Shown one piece after another: positions 50,401 through 58,258 of a stretch of 64,000 nt of DNA. The notes under the pieces were generated by a model. The model was not told where the DNA came from. It ran no database searches and worked only from the letters and a program-made list of their open reading frames with translations. A program made the translations under genes and the position numbers. Every line of letters starts with the position of its first letter. Positions within the stretch are counted from its first letter, which is position 1. This DNA comes from a virus: IMG/VR virus record IMGVR_UViG_3300009173_000010, positions 1-64,000 of that record; one strand, 5' to 3'.

Positions 50401-50745
50401 ATGTTTAAATTGTTTCAGGTTCATCTTACAGATGAAGAGGTTGCCCAGGTTAATGCTACTGGACATGATTCAGTTCCTAAGCAGAAAGCCCGGTTGCAAG
50501 CCAGTGTTTTTGGTGATCCGAGCGAAGCAATTGCTGGCGGATTTTTTGAGCACGTTGCCAACATTGATGCATTGACGTTAGAGGGCGTATTCCATATTGG
50601 GAATCAAGGCCCAGAAGAGAAAATTGAACGGCTTGGCCCAATGTCCTCAACGAGCGTTGGCGATATAGTCGAAGACCCAGACGGAAAACAGTGGGTAGTT
50701 GCTAAGTGTGGTTTCGATCCAATTGAGGAGAAAATAGTATGTTAG
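50401..50745 (+). CDS. Small hypothetical early protein
   Basis: A 114-residue alpha/beta protein. ATG 50401 follows GAGGGAAAT. An ATG 18 nt earlier has no SD. MFKLFQVHLTDEEVAQVNAT, FFEHVANIDALTLEGVFHIGN, then GDIVEDPDGKQWVVAKCGF look like a compact domain; the last part resembles small phage proteins that report DxxGxxW motifs. Function unknown. Its stop overlaps the next ATG. Confidence 0.75.
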   Translation: MFKLFQVHLTDEEVAQVNATGHDSVPKQKARLQASVFGDPSEAIAGGFFEHVANIDALTLEGVFHIGNQGPEEKIERLGPMSSTSVGDIVEDPDGKQWVVAKCGFDPIEEKIVC

Positions 50746-50879
50746 AGATTTTGTTGTTTTTAATACTGCTAGTTTTAGTAGTTGCATTTTTGCCAAATAT
50801 CGCAAAATTTATTGTATCGTTAATATTGATATCATGTGCAATAATTGGCTTAATAGTTCTTGTTAGTGTTTTTATTTAA
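50739..50879 (+). CDS. 46-residue membrane microprotein
   Basis: ATG 50739 overlaps the preceding stop. The sequence is almost wholly hydrophobic with two candidate spans (ILLFLILLVLVVAFL and FIVSLILISCAIIGLIVLVS) divided by PNIAK. GGAG lies about 9 nt upstream. It and the next small gene form a pair of tiny membrane proteins. Possible roles include membrane modification or holin-like activity, none shown by sequence. Confidence 0.6.
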   Translation: MLEILLFLILLVLVVAFLPNIAKFIVSLILISCAIIGLIVLVSVFI

Positions 50880-50889
50880 GGAGTCTAAC

Positions 50890-51048
50890 ATGATTAGATT
50901 TATTGCAGGTTTGTTCTTGTGTATGGGTGCCGTTGGCGGCCTTGAACAGGATACAATGACGTTCGCCCAGTTCTTTATGTTTGCTGGTATTGGTTTAGGC
51001 TTAATGTTTTGGGCAGTGCCAACGTTGGCCGCACAAGCCAGTGACTAA
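50890..51048 (+). CDS. 52-residue membrane microprotein
   Basis: Start ATG 50890 after AAGGAGTCTAAC. Two hydrophobic segments (FIAGLFLCMGAVGG and FFMFAGIGLGLMFWAVPTL) flank EQDTMTFAQ. It is 10 nt after the previous microprotein gene and overlaps the next start. Unknown function. Confidence 0.65.
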   Translation: MIRFIAGLFLCMGAVGGLEQDTMTFAQFFMFAGIGLGLMFWAVPTLAAQASD

Positions 51049-51298
51049 CGAAATTAATTTTGTCCATCCGAGCATTTCTGATAAAGATATAGAACTGTTT
51101 GGTTTTGATGATATTGAAAATGTTCCGATTCAGGAGCATTGGATCATGGCCCATATTATGGTTGAGGCAGGCCTATTTACTAGTATAAGCAATGCTCGCA
51201 AAAATGGTTGGAACACGCCTATACCAAAAGGCTTCTGGCAGAAAAAAGTTGGCAAGATGAGAAAGTTGATAAGTATACTAAATGAGTTGGAAGGATAG
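51041..51298 (+). CDS. Small hypothetical protein (GTG start)
   Basis: An 85-residue protein starting at GTG 51041, which overlaps the previous stop. DKDIELFGFDDIENVPIQEH, then HIMVEAGLFTSISNARKNGW, resembles an S4-like or tyrosyl-type small RNA-binding element (GLFxSxSxARxxxx), but this is weak. It ends in a basic helix. It is translationally linked to the SpoT-like gene. Confidence 0.6.
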   Translation: MTNEINFVHPSISDKDIELFGFDDIENVPIQEHWIMAHIMVEAGLFTSISNARKNGWNTPIPKGFWQKKVGKMRKLISILNELEG

Positions 51299-51299
51299 T

Positions 51300-51854
51300 A
51301 TGCGAATTATAGAGGTAGATCAAGAGAACGTGGTTAATAAGGCTTTGGCGTTTGCTAAAGATGCCCACGAATCCATCGGCCAGAAACGAAAGTACACTGG
51401 CGAGGATTACATTGTCCATCCAATAGAAGTTTCACAGATTGTTAAATCGGTTGGCGGATCCGAAGCAATGCAAGCGGCCGCCCTTTTGCACGATACCGTT
51501 GAAGACACAAATGTCACGAATGCGGAAATTGTTGAGCATTTCGGTCCTGCGATCGCTAAACTAGTAAATGAACTAACTGATATAAGTAAACTCGAAGATG
51601 GAAATCGAGCCCTTAGGAAAGAAATGGACAGAGAGCATTCTGCTAGTGCTAGTGCTGATGCACAAACGGTAAAATTGGCTGATTTGATCAGCAACAGCAA
51701 AAGCATCGTAAAACACGATCCAAATTTTGCTAAAGTTTATATTAGAGAAAAAGAGGCTCTTTTGCAGGTGCTAGATAAGGGCAATTCTCGTTTACACGCA
51801 ATCGCGACGAAACAAGTTGCAGATGCGAAAGAAACCCTAAAAATATCAGGGTAA
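51300..51854 (+). CDS. SpoT/MESH1-type HD hydrolase
   Basis: A 184-residue stand-alone HD-domain protein of the SpoT hydrolase family. I start at ATG 51300 after GAAGGATA. Metal ligands fit the family: H40 (YIVHP), H64-D65 (LLHDTVEDT), D128 (VKLADLISN); H23 and QKRK at 28-31 are also typical. Family members hydrolyse (p)ppGpp, and MESH1 also NADPH. A phage copy could lower host alarmone levels and keep transcription and translation going during infection. No synthetase domain. Confidence 0.88.
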   Translation: MRIIEVDQENVVNKALAFAKDAHESIGQKRKYTGEDYIVHPIEVSQIVKSVGGSEAMQAAALLHDTVEDTNVTNAEIVEHFGPAIAKLVNELTDISKLEDGNRALRKEMDREHSASASADAQTVKLADLISNSKSIVKHDPNFAKVYIREKEALLQVLDKGNSRLHAIATKQVADAKETLKISG

Positions 51855-51919
51855 TCTGTTGTATTTTTGCAACAATCCAAGAAATCTTGCATTTAACCGT
51901 CAAAATAGCCCAGTTAAGG

Positions 51920-51947
51920 TTGACAGATCACCCAGATGTGTTATTAT
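51920..51947 (+). promoter_or_regulatory. Early promoter
   Basis: TTGACA, 16 nt, TATTAT, about 55 nt before ATG 52003, with SD GAAAGGTA. Confidence 0.65.
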
Positions 51948-52002
51948 TATACTATAGTTAATGAGAACTATTTAATTCACCAACCAACCGAAAGGTAATT
52001 AT

Positions 52003-53046
52003 ATGTCCGCTCAAATGGTAAAGGTTTTTGGAGAGTATCGTAACACTCCAATTGAGGGTGTAGTTTTTCCTCTTACAAAAGGTTTCACAGAAGGCAAGAA
52101 GCATAATTTCATCACTGTTGATGGAACGCCGGTTGCTGGATTTCCCAATCGCTTTATTCGAGTCAGGGTTGCTGACAAAAACGCTTTTTCGTTTGTTGGT
52201 AAAGACGTACCTGCTGGTACAGTAGACCCAACTCTAGTTTCAAAAGAAACCGAAGCAGAAGCAATTGAACGAATTCGTGAGCGTTTCGAAATTCTAAATG
52301 AGATGACCGAAGCAACAATGGAAGGTACCGTACGAGGTATGGTTGTAACAGGCCCTCCGGGTGTTGGTAAGTCATTTGGTGTCGAAAGTACGCTCGAGAA
52401 GCATCACACTTTTAATAAACTTGCTGGCAAGAAGGCCAAGTATGAGGTTATTAAAGGAGCAATGACTCCGTTGGGCCTTTATGCTCTATTATTTAAGAAC
52501 AGTGATCCGGGCATGGTGCTGGTACTTGATGATTGTGACACAGTTCTTTGGGACGAGTTGTCACTAAACATCCTTAAGGGTGCGTTGGATTCAGGTAAGC
52601 ATCGTAGGATTTATTGGAACGCTGATTCATCTAAATTGCGGAATGAAGGTATTCCGGATCATTTTGAGTTTAAGGGTTCGATTATCTTTATTTCAAACTT
52701 GAAGTTCGATGCTCATATGAAGGGCAACCGGATGGGCAAAATCAAAGATCATTTAGAAGCAATTATTTCTAGGTGTCATTATTTGGATCTAACATTGGAT
52801 ACAATGCAAGACAAGATGCTTCGTATTCATCAGATTGTTGGTGACGGGATGCTGGATGATCATAAACTTTCCGACGACGAAGAAAAAATGATTGTTAAGT
52901 ACATCGAAGATAATAAGGAAAAACTGCGCGAAGTGTCATTGCGAATGGTACTCAAAATTGCAGACTTGTTTAAAATGGCTCCTAACAATGAGAAGTGGAA
53001 GCGTCTAGCAGAAACGACTTGCATGGTTAGGAAGATTATGAGTTAA
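52003..53046 (+). CDS. AAA-family ATPase
   Basis: A 347-residue P-loop ATPase. Walker A GPPGVGKS (117-124), Walker B MVLVLDDCDT (171-180), sensor-like SIIFISNLKF, and an Arg-finger region HLEAIISRC. The N-terminal 100 residues include GKKHNFITVDGTPVAGFPNR. It is a single AAA domain with a helical lid, common in T4-like marine phages but without assigned function. Strong early promoter and terminator bracket it, so it is its own unit. Confidence 0.85.
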   Translation: MSAQMVKVFGEYRNTPIEGVVFPLTKGFTEGKKHNFITVDGTPVAGFPNRFIRVRVADKNAFSFVGKDVPAGTVDPTLVSKETEAEAIERIRERFEILNEMTEATMEGTVRGMVVTGPPGVGKSFGVESTLEKHHTFNKLAGKKAKYEVIKGAMTPLGLYALLFKNSDPGMVLVLDDCDTVLWDELSLNILKGALDSGKHRRIYWNADSSKLRNEGIPDHFEFKGSIIFISNLKFDAHMKGNRMGKIKDHLEAIISRCHYLDLTLDTMQDKMLRIHQIVGDGMLDDHKLSDDEEKMIVKYIEDNKEKLREVSLRMVLKIADLFKMAPNNEKWKRLAETTCMVRKIMS

Positions 53047-53065
53047 CTTGCCGAGCGGGCAGGTG

Positions 53066-53096
53066 GGGGTCGGTCTCATTGCCGGCCCCTTTTTTT
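53066..53096 (+). terminator. Rho-independent terminator after the AAA ATPase
   Basis: An 8-bp stem GGGGTCGG/CCGGCCCC with one G-T pair, 8-nt loop, followed by seven T. Confidence 0.9.
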
Positions 53097-53099
53097 AAC

Positions 53100-53126
53100 T
53101 TGACATTAAGGGCAATTTCATATAAA
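53100..53126 (+). promoter_or_regulatory. Early promoter
   Basis: TTGACA, 15 nt, TATAAA, directly after the terminator and before ATG 53136; a 17-nt spacing to TAAACT is also possible. The leader is very short and has no SD. Confidence 0.55.
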
Positions 53127-53135
53127 CTTACTGTA

Positions 53136-53318
53136 ATGGAAAAAGTAATAGTTTATACAAGTTCGAATAGTATTTCTTGTATAGGAGAGGACAATGTGGG
53201 TTCTCATCCTATTGTTTATTATCGTGTAAGCAAAAAATCACCGGAAGCAATATGTGGATATTGTGGTGTAATATTTAGGTACGACAAAGATGCCGACAGC
53301 AAAACTCGTTATCCGTGA
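53136..53318 (+). CDS. zf-CHCC zinc-finger protein (NDUFS6-like domain)
   Basis: A 60-residue protein with the CHCC finger: C15, H24, C40, C43 in the order ISCIGED..VGSHPIVYYRV..AICGYCGVIFRY. This matches the zf-CHCC family found in the respiratory Complex I accessory subunit NDUFS6 and in small alphaproteobacterial proteins. The start at ATG 53136 follows the promoter by about 10 nt. The 3' end overlaps UvsW by 29 nt. A role in the phage is unknown; a transferred host gene or regulatory zinc finger is possible. Confidence 0.8.
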   Translation: MEKVIVYTSSNSISCIGEDNVGSHPIVYYRVSKKSPEAICGYCGVIFRYDKDADSKTRYP

Positions 53319-54744
53319 CGAAGTAAACATTAAATTTGAAAACGTTGACCCGTCTACGAGGCGTAAGTTATCAGCGGCCGTCAAGTTTATGCTACCATAT
53401 GCATACCATATGCCTGCGTATAAGTTAGGACGCTGGGATGGTATGATACGTTTCTGCGATGTAGGTGGTAGGACATACCTTAATTTGTTAGATACATTGC
53501 TACCAATACTACAGCAATCGGGATACGAATTAGACATAGAGGATCATAGGCAACAATGGAATTTTAAGTTTGATCAAATTGATGAGAATGTATTAAGTGA
53601 TATTACGTGGCCTAAGGGGCATGTTAATGAGGGAGAGGCTATTGTTCTACGAGACTACCAAGTAGATGTTGTTAATAACTCGCTGTCACACTTACAAAGC
53701 CTACAAGAGGTTGCTACAGGTGCTGGCAAAACGATTATAACTGCTACGCTAAGTAAGTTAGTAGGAGAATACGGGCGTAGCATTGTTATAGTACCTAACA
53801 AGAGTTTAGTAACGCAGACAGAAGAGGATTATATTAATATTGGCCTCGACGTGGGTGTATTTTATGGTGATCGTAAAGAGTTTGGCCGCCAACATACTAT
53901 TTGTACATGGCAATCTTTGAATGTTCTACTTAAAAAGAGCAAAAAGAAAACAGCCGGAATTGATATACAACAATTTATTGAAGGCGTTGTATGTGTAATG
54001 GTAGATGAAGTACATCAAGCAAAAGCAGATGTGCTAAAAGAATTACTTACAGGCGTCTTTGCAAATATTCCTATTCGTTGGGGACTAACAGGTACAATAC
54101 CAAAAGAGGATTACGAGTTCTGTAGTCTTAAAGCAAGTTTGGGCGAGGTAATTAATTCTATTAGTGCCCACGAATTGCAAGAAAGAGGTGTGCTGAGTAA
54201 TTGTGAAGTTAAGGTATTGCAGTTAAAAGACGATGTTGAGTATCCAAATTATCCAAGTGAATTAAAATATTTGGTATCTGATCCTAAGCGTATTGATTAT
54301 CTTTCTGGTGTAATAGGTGATATTGCAGAAACAGGAAATACTTTAGTCTTAATTGGACAAATTAAAACTGGAGAAATGTTAATTGAACGATTACCAAAGG
54401 CTGTATTTGTAAGAGGAGCGACTAAAAATGAAGACCGTAAAGAAACTTATGACGAAGTTGCAACAAGCGATACGAAACTTATTGTTGCAACCTACGGCGT
54501 GGCCTCTGTGGGAATCAATATTCCTAGGATTTTTAATCTTGTTCTTATTGAGCCCGGTAAGTCATTTGTAAGAGTTATTCAAAGTATAGGTAGAGGCATA
54601 CGTAAAGCACACGATAAAAACTTTGTGCAGATATGGGATGTTACTAGCAATTGTAAATATAGTAAAAGGCATCTAACGACACGTAAAAAGTATTATAGAG
54701 AAGCACAGTATCCGTTTGATATTGAAAAAGTGTCATTTAAATGA
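53290..54744 (+). CDS. uvsW: UvsW helicase
   Basis: A 484-residue superfamily 2 helicase. The N-terminal domain (KFMLPYAYHMPAYKLGRWDG) is the UvsW double-stranded DNA-binding part. Helicase motif I is ATGAGKT (142-148), motif II DEVH (239-242), motif III GLTGT, motif VI QSIGRGIR. It remodels stalled forks and D-loops and in T4 controls the switch between replication modes. Confidence 0.95.
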   Translation: MPTAKLVIRDEVNIKFENVDPSTRRKLSAAVKFMLPYAYHMPAYKLGRWDGMIRFCDVGGRTYLNLLDTLLPILQQSGYELDIEDHRQQWNFKFDQIDENVLSDITWPKGHVNEGEAIVLRDYQVDVVNNSLSHLQSLQEVATGAGKTIITATLSKLVGEYGRSIVIVPNKSLVTQTEEDYINIGLDVGVFYGDRKEFGRQHTICTWQSLNVLLKKSKKKTAGIDIQQFIEGVVCVMVDEVHQAKADVLKELLTGVFANIPIRWGLTGTIPKEDYEFCSLKASLGEVINSISAHELQERGVLSNCEVKVLQLKDDVEYPNYPSELKYLVSDPKRIDYLSGVIGDIAETGNTLVLIGQIKTGEMLIERLPKAVFVRGATKNEDRKETYDEVATSDTKLIVATYGVASVGINIPRIFNLVLIEPGKSFVRVIQSIGRGIRKAHDKNFVQIWDVTSNCKYSKRHLTTRKKYYREAQYPFDIEKVSFK

Positions 54745-54773
54745 TTGCACTTTTAAAAAAAAGATGTTATAAT
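54745..54773 (+). promoter_or_regulatory. Early promoter
   Basis: TTGCAC, 17 nt, TATAAT. About 20 nt before ATG 54794, with SD AGGAAGAG. Confidence 0.75.
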
Positions 54774-54793
54774 AACAATCGTAGGAAGAGTGT

Positions 54794-55297
54794 ATGCAAA
54801 TATTAACAGTAGAAAATGAACCGTATAGTTTAAATAATTTACCTGACGAAATTGACGATGTAAGATATTGTGTTCTCGATGTAACAGACCCAACATTTAT
54901 TGATTACTATTTCTTACCTTTGATATTTTTGGAGAGTTTTAGTTCTCCGGCAGTAGTTTTACAGATCGGCGAGTTTCAAATTCAAATGCCGTTAGATTGG
55001 AATATTTTAGTAGGCGATCCAGGCCAAGGAATGTTAGAAGTATTACCTTTAACAAATTTAAATGATAGAGGTTTTGAAACGTTATTATACAACCCATTGA
55101 AAGGATATATGCCTAGTTGGGCACCTGTACAAATCGTAAACGTGTTTGTTGAACTTAAATGGTATTTTCCAAAATTAAAATTTGGCCATTTATTAGCAAT
55201 GCCATTGCAAAATAAGTTTAATCCATTATGTGCATTTTTTATAAAAGAAACAAACAAAATTCCAGATCAAATTGACATCGGTGATGTAATAACATGA
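54794..55297 (+). CDS. Hypothetical protein after UvsW
   Basis: A 167-residue protein that I cannot place. It starts MQILTVENEPYSLNNLPDEIDD and has alternating beta strands (AVVLQIGEFQIQMPLDWNILVGD), then LKFGHLLAMPLQNKFNPLCAFF near the end. No catalytic motif seen. It has an early promoter and lies in the recombination/replication block. Confidence 0.7.
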   Translation: MQILTVENEPYSLNNLPDEIDDVRYCVLDVTDPTFIDYYFLPLIFLESFSSPAVVLQIGEFQIQMPLDWNILVGDPGQGMLEVLPLTNLNDRGFETLLYNPLKGYMPSWAPVQIVNVFVELKWYFPKLKFGHLLAMPLQNKFNPLCAFFIKETNKIPDQIDIGDVIT

Positions 55298-55311
55298 AGA
55301 AATAATTGACA

Positions 55312-55797
55312 ATGAAAGTTGATATGTTTAAAGACATACTTCCTGCAATTAATAAGGGAGATAGAAATTTTTATAATAAGTTGCCTCCTGAAATGAAGAA
55401 AAGCAGTCAAGTAAATTTTTGGATGATACATCGTTGGGCAACGTGTACACACCGAAACAAAGAACATTATCTAATGTTTATTAATGAACTATGTAATGAT
55501 CATTACAGCGATATAAGTAACCATCCAGAGTTGCAATGGTTGTTATTAAGTGTAATAGGCATCGGTCCTGAAAAATATTTTGGACAATGGGTTGGAACCC
55601 CAAATAGTAGAACTAAGGAAAACGCTATCGATAAATTTCTATTAGATGTATATCCAACTATAAACGATGAAGAATTAACTTTGTTAAAGGAAATGAACAC
55701 AAAAGATGACCTCCAAGACCTTGCCTGTAAACTCGGATACAACGACAAGCAAATTTCTGATATCTTTAATGACAAACGTAGAAGTAAAAAGAAGTAA
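55312..55797 (+). CDS. Possible clamp-loader small subunit (gp62-like)
   Basis: A 161-residue helical protein; ATG 55312. VNFWMIHRWATCTHRNKEHYLMFINELCNDHY, then PELQWLLLSVIGIGPEKYFGQWVG and DDLQDLACKLGYNDKQISDIF, follows the layout of marine gp62 proteins (vnR-ls..N..., a W/F-rich core, basic end). T4 gp62 pairs with gp44 to load the gp45 clamp. gp44 and gp45 are not in the window, so support is limited. It overlaps the next gene by 29 nt. Confidence 0.45.
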   Translation: MKVDMFKDILPAINKGDRNFYNKLPPEMKKSSQVNFWMIHRWATCTHRNKEHYLMFINELCNDHYSDISNHPELQWLLLSVIGIGPEKYFGQWVGTPNSRTKENAIDKFLLDVYPTINDEELTLLKEMNTKDDLQDLACKLGYNDKQISDIFNDKRRSKKK

Positions 55798-56476
55798 CGG
55801 ATTTAAATGTAAATTTTGTAACCGAGAATTTAAAAGTGTTAAAACTCTCGGTAACCATACCTGTGAACAAAAACGAAGGCACATGGGCCAGGATGAAAAG
55901 TATGTGCAATTAGGATTTAGAGCGTTTCAGCGTTTTCATCATTTAAATTCAACTGCGGTTAGACCAAAAGATAAACCGTTTGATGAGTTTCGCAAATCAC
56001 AATTTTATTTAGGATTTACAAAATTTGGAAAGTTTGCACAAGACGCAAATTGTTTAGATTTTGAAGTATTTGTCGATTGGCTTATTAAGCATGAAGTTAA
56101 AATGGATGATTGGGCCAAAGATGCCGCATACGAATTATATGTAAGAGATCATTCTAAAAGAGAAAGTGCAGATGTTGCAATGGAACGTAGTATTAAGTTT
56201 ATGCAAAAATGGGCAGAACAATCTGGAAAACTATGGTATTATTTTTTTAGAGAAGTAAATCCAAATTTATTTACATACTGGATTAGGACAGGGAGAATTT
56301 CACCATGGGTTGTATTTAATTGTCAAAGTGGTACGAGTATGTTAGGACAACTTAATGATGAACAAATGTCATTAGTAGCAGATGCATTAGATCCCGGAAC
56401 GTGGAGTCATAAATTTCAAAATGATCCAAACGAAGTTGAATTTGTACAAAAAGTTTTAACAGAGGCCGGCCTATGA
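55769..56476 (+). CDS. Zinc-finger protein, conserved hypothetical
   Basis: A 235-residue protein from ATG 55769. The N-terminus has a C2H2/C2HC-type finger: CKFCNREFKSVKTLGNHTC. The rest is helical and basic, with FRKSQFYLGFTKFGKFAQD, FVDWLIKHEVKMDDW, YELYVRDHSKRESADVAMER, and ends VEFVQKVLTEAGL. Probably nucleic-acid binding. It overlaps both neighbours (29 nt upstream, 4 nt downstream), forming a tightly coupled unit with the DnaE-like gene. Confidence 0.75.
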   Translation: MTNVEVKRSNGFKCKFCNREFKSVKTLGNHTCEQKRRHMGQDEKYVQLGFRAFQRFHHLNSTAVRPKDKPFDEFRKSQFYLGFTKFGKFAQDANCLDFEVFVDWLIKHEVKMDDWAKDAAYELYVRDHSKRESADVAMERSIKFMQKWAEQSGKLWYYFFREVNPNLFTYWIRTGRISPWVVFNCQSGTSMLGQLNDEQMSLVADALDPGTWSHKFQNDPNEVEFVQKVLTEAGL

Positions 56477-57036
56477 AATTACCTGATATTGATGTTGATT
56501 TAAAAAATAGAGATGATGTGTTAACGGTATTAAAACATATTCCAGCAAGTATTACTGATGATAAAAAGCATAACACTGGCGTATATTTTAATAGCATACC
56601 AGTAAATCCATTGACAGGATCCTCAACTATTGATTATAAAATGGCTGAGGAGCGAGGATATTTTAAGTTAGATCTTTTGAATGTTAATCTTTATAAAGAT
56701 ATCAATGATGAGAAACATTTAGATAGTTTAATGAATAAAGAACCAATGTGGGAGTTGCTTGACCATAAAGATTTTGTTGAACAGTTATTTCATATACACG
56801 CTCATTATAAAATAGTATCTCAGTTAAAGCCACGAACAGTTGAACAATTAGCATCTGTGTTAGCAATTATAAGACCATCTAAGCGTTATTTGTTAAATGA
56901 AGAGTGGGATACAATAAACAAGGAAGTTTGGATTGCACCAATTGACGGTGGATATTATTTCAAAAAATCTCATTCGATTGCTTATGCAGTTGCGATTGTA
57001 GTACAAATGAATTTAATAGTGGAACAATGTAGTTAA
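56473..57036 (+). CDS. Miniature DnaE / DNA polymerase III alpha-like protein
   Basis: A 187-residue protein whose short motifs follow bacterial Pol III alpha in order. LPDIDVDLKNRDD (3-15) corresponds to the palm PDxDxDF with two catalytic Asp. HNTGVYFNSIPVNPL (33-47) corresponds to HAGGVVIAP. GYFKLDLLNVNLYKDI (62-77) corresponds to LVKFDFLGLRTLTxI with the third Asp at D67. VSQLKPRTVEQLASVLAIIRPSKR (about 115-138) corresponds to LQPxxFEDxIALxALxRPGP. YFKKSHSIAYA (162-172) corresponds to GFNKSHSAAYA. The roughly 400 residues these motifs span in E. coli DnaE are squeezed into 190. Whether it polymerises, or acts as a decoy or structural subunit, is unknown. Confidence 0.7.
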   Translation: MKLPDIDVDLKNRDDVLTVLKHIPASITDDKKHNTGVYFNSIPVNPLTGSSTIDYKMAEERGYFKLDLLNVNLYKDINDEKHLDSLMNKEPMWELLDHKDFVEQLFHIHAHYKIVSQLKPRTVEQLASVLAIIRPSKRYLLNEEWDTINKEVWIAPIDGGYYFKKSHSIAYAVAIVVQMNLIVEQCS

Positions 57037-57413
57037 GTTTTATCTATCTTACGTACTAATTGTACTGTTCGTCTCTTAATACGTTTTCTAACTATGTTAT
57101 GCAGACTTGTAATTGGCCCAAACAAAAATTCAACATCTTTACTTATATAGTTTCGTAAGCAAAAACGAAATTGTTCCATTTCGTACGGAAGGAATAAATT
57201 TATTGGCGTAATACGATTACTTTCCCACCACCAAGTATCACCTACGTGTAAGAACTTTTTCTTAAGATCGCTATCTCCAATTAAATCAAAAGAATAGATA
57301 CTAGTAATGTGAGAATTATGATTTTGTATAATGCCGATAATTTCTTTACTGGCATATTTAATACCAGTTAAGAATGGATATTTTTCGATCAATTGTTTTA
57401 TGTCATCATTCAT
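57033..57413 (-). CDS. Hypothetical protein, minus strand
   Basis: A 126-residue basic protein. It has IEKYPFLTGIKYASKEIIGII, VGDTWWWESNRITPINLFLPYEMEQF and NIVRKRIKRRTVQLVRK. The WWWES...L stretch looks like a folded core. The 3' end overlaps the DnaE-like gene by 4 nt on the opposite strand. No family recognised and no clear promoter. The frame is open and codon use is like that of neighbours. Confidence 0.6.
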   Translation of the reverse strand: MNDDIKQLIEKYPFLTGIKYASKEIIGIIQNHNSHITSIYSFDLIGDSDLKKKFLHVGDTWWWESNRITPINLFLPYEMEQFRFCLRNYISKDVEFLFGPITSLHNIVRKRIKRRTVQLVRKIDKT

Positions 57414-57429
57414 TGCTATTACTTATTCC

Positions 57430-57437
57430 GATAAATA
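57430..57437 (+). promoter_or_regulatory. Late promoter box (GATAAATA)
   Basis: 26 nt before ATG 57464, with SD TTGGAGTG. Confidence 0.75.
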
Positions 57438-57463
57438 CTTTATGAGTGTTGGAGTGAAAGCAA

Positions 57464-58255
57464 ATGGCTGTTAATAATATTTACACATATAAAATAAATC
57501 ATTCTTTAACATTAACAGACGGAGGATTAAGCGGAACTATGTACAATGACGTAATAAAAGTACACAAAGGAATTGATGATAAAATATCATTTCAAGTGTT
57601 TGATGAAAATCGCAGGCCCGCTAATATTTCTTTGTTAACGTTATATTTAAATGTTATGAATGCAAATACTGGCGACTTAGCAGTACAAAAAGTGCCAACG
57701 ATTACCGATGGATCCAATGGAAAATTTGATGTACTTTTTTCATGGACAGATACAGTTAATTTAGATCAAGGATTTTATGAATTCAGTGTAACGTCAACAG
57801 ATTTAAATGATGAACAAAACGTTATGTATGTTGATACATCTCAAAATGCTATAGGTGCGATTGAACTTATTGAGGGAGTTATACCAACACCTTCGGCTAG
57901 TGCAATAGTAACAACGTTTGTTTTAAATGGTACACGATATGAAAGTGCCGGAATTGATGTTAGTCCAACAAAAAATTATCAAACTAATTTACATACTTGT
58001 GCCCTTTATGCTACAACTTGGGCAGGAAGTTTTTGGGTTGAAGGCAGTCTCGATCTAGACGCCCCAACGAATTGGTTTATAGTGGATTTATATCCTAACA
58101 ATGCTACAGCAGACCATTTAACGTTTTCAACATCATCGCCATTAACTGGAATTGATGCTAGTAACTTTAGATTATCATGTAATTGGCTTAGGTTTGTTTA
58201 TGAACATGATGCTGGTAATACTGGCACAATAGATAAGGTATTACATAGAAGTTAA
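57464..58255 (+). CDS. Putative virion structural protein
   Basis: A 263-residue beta-rich protein (ISFQVFDENRRPANISLLTLYL, FSWTDTVNLDQGFYEFSVTSTD, FRLSCNWLRFVYEHDAG). The composition and the late promoter suggest a virion component, perhaps a baseplate or fibre accessory protein; the first 140 residues look like an Ig-like or BppU-type N-terminal domain. Not recognised to family. It lies between early replication genes, so it is a late gene island within them, together with the oxygenase-like gene 3 nt downstream. Confidence 0.65.
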   Translation: MAVNNIYTYKINHSLTLTDGGLSGTMYNDVIKVHKGIDDKISFQVFDENRRPANISLLTLYLNVMNANTGDLAVQKVPTITDGSNGKFDVLFSWTDTVNLDQGFYEFSVTSTDLNDEQNVMYVDTSQNAIGAIELIEGVIPTPSASAIVTTFVLNGTRYESAGIDVSPTKNYQTNLHTCALYATTWAGSFWVEGSLDLDAPTNWFIVDLYPNNATADHLTFSTSSPLTGIDASNFRLSCNWLRFVYEHDAGNTGTIDKVLHRS

Positions 58256-58258
58256 ACA

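Noticed and set aside
55306-55335. TTGACA as an early promoter before the gp62-like gene
   Set aside because: It overlaps the start region and no -10 box lies 15-18 nt downstream.
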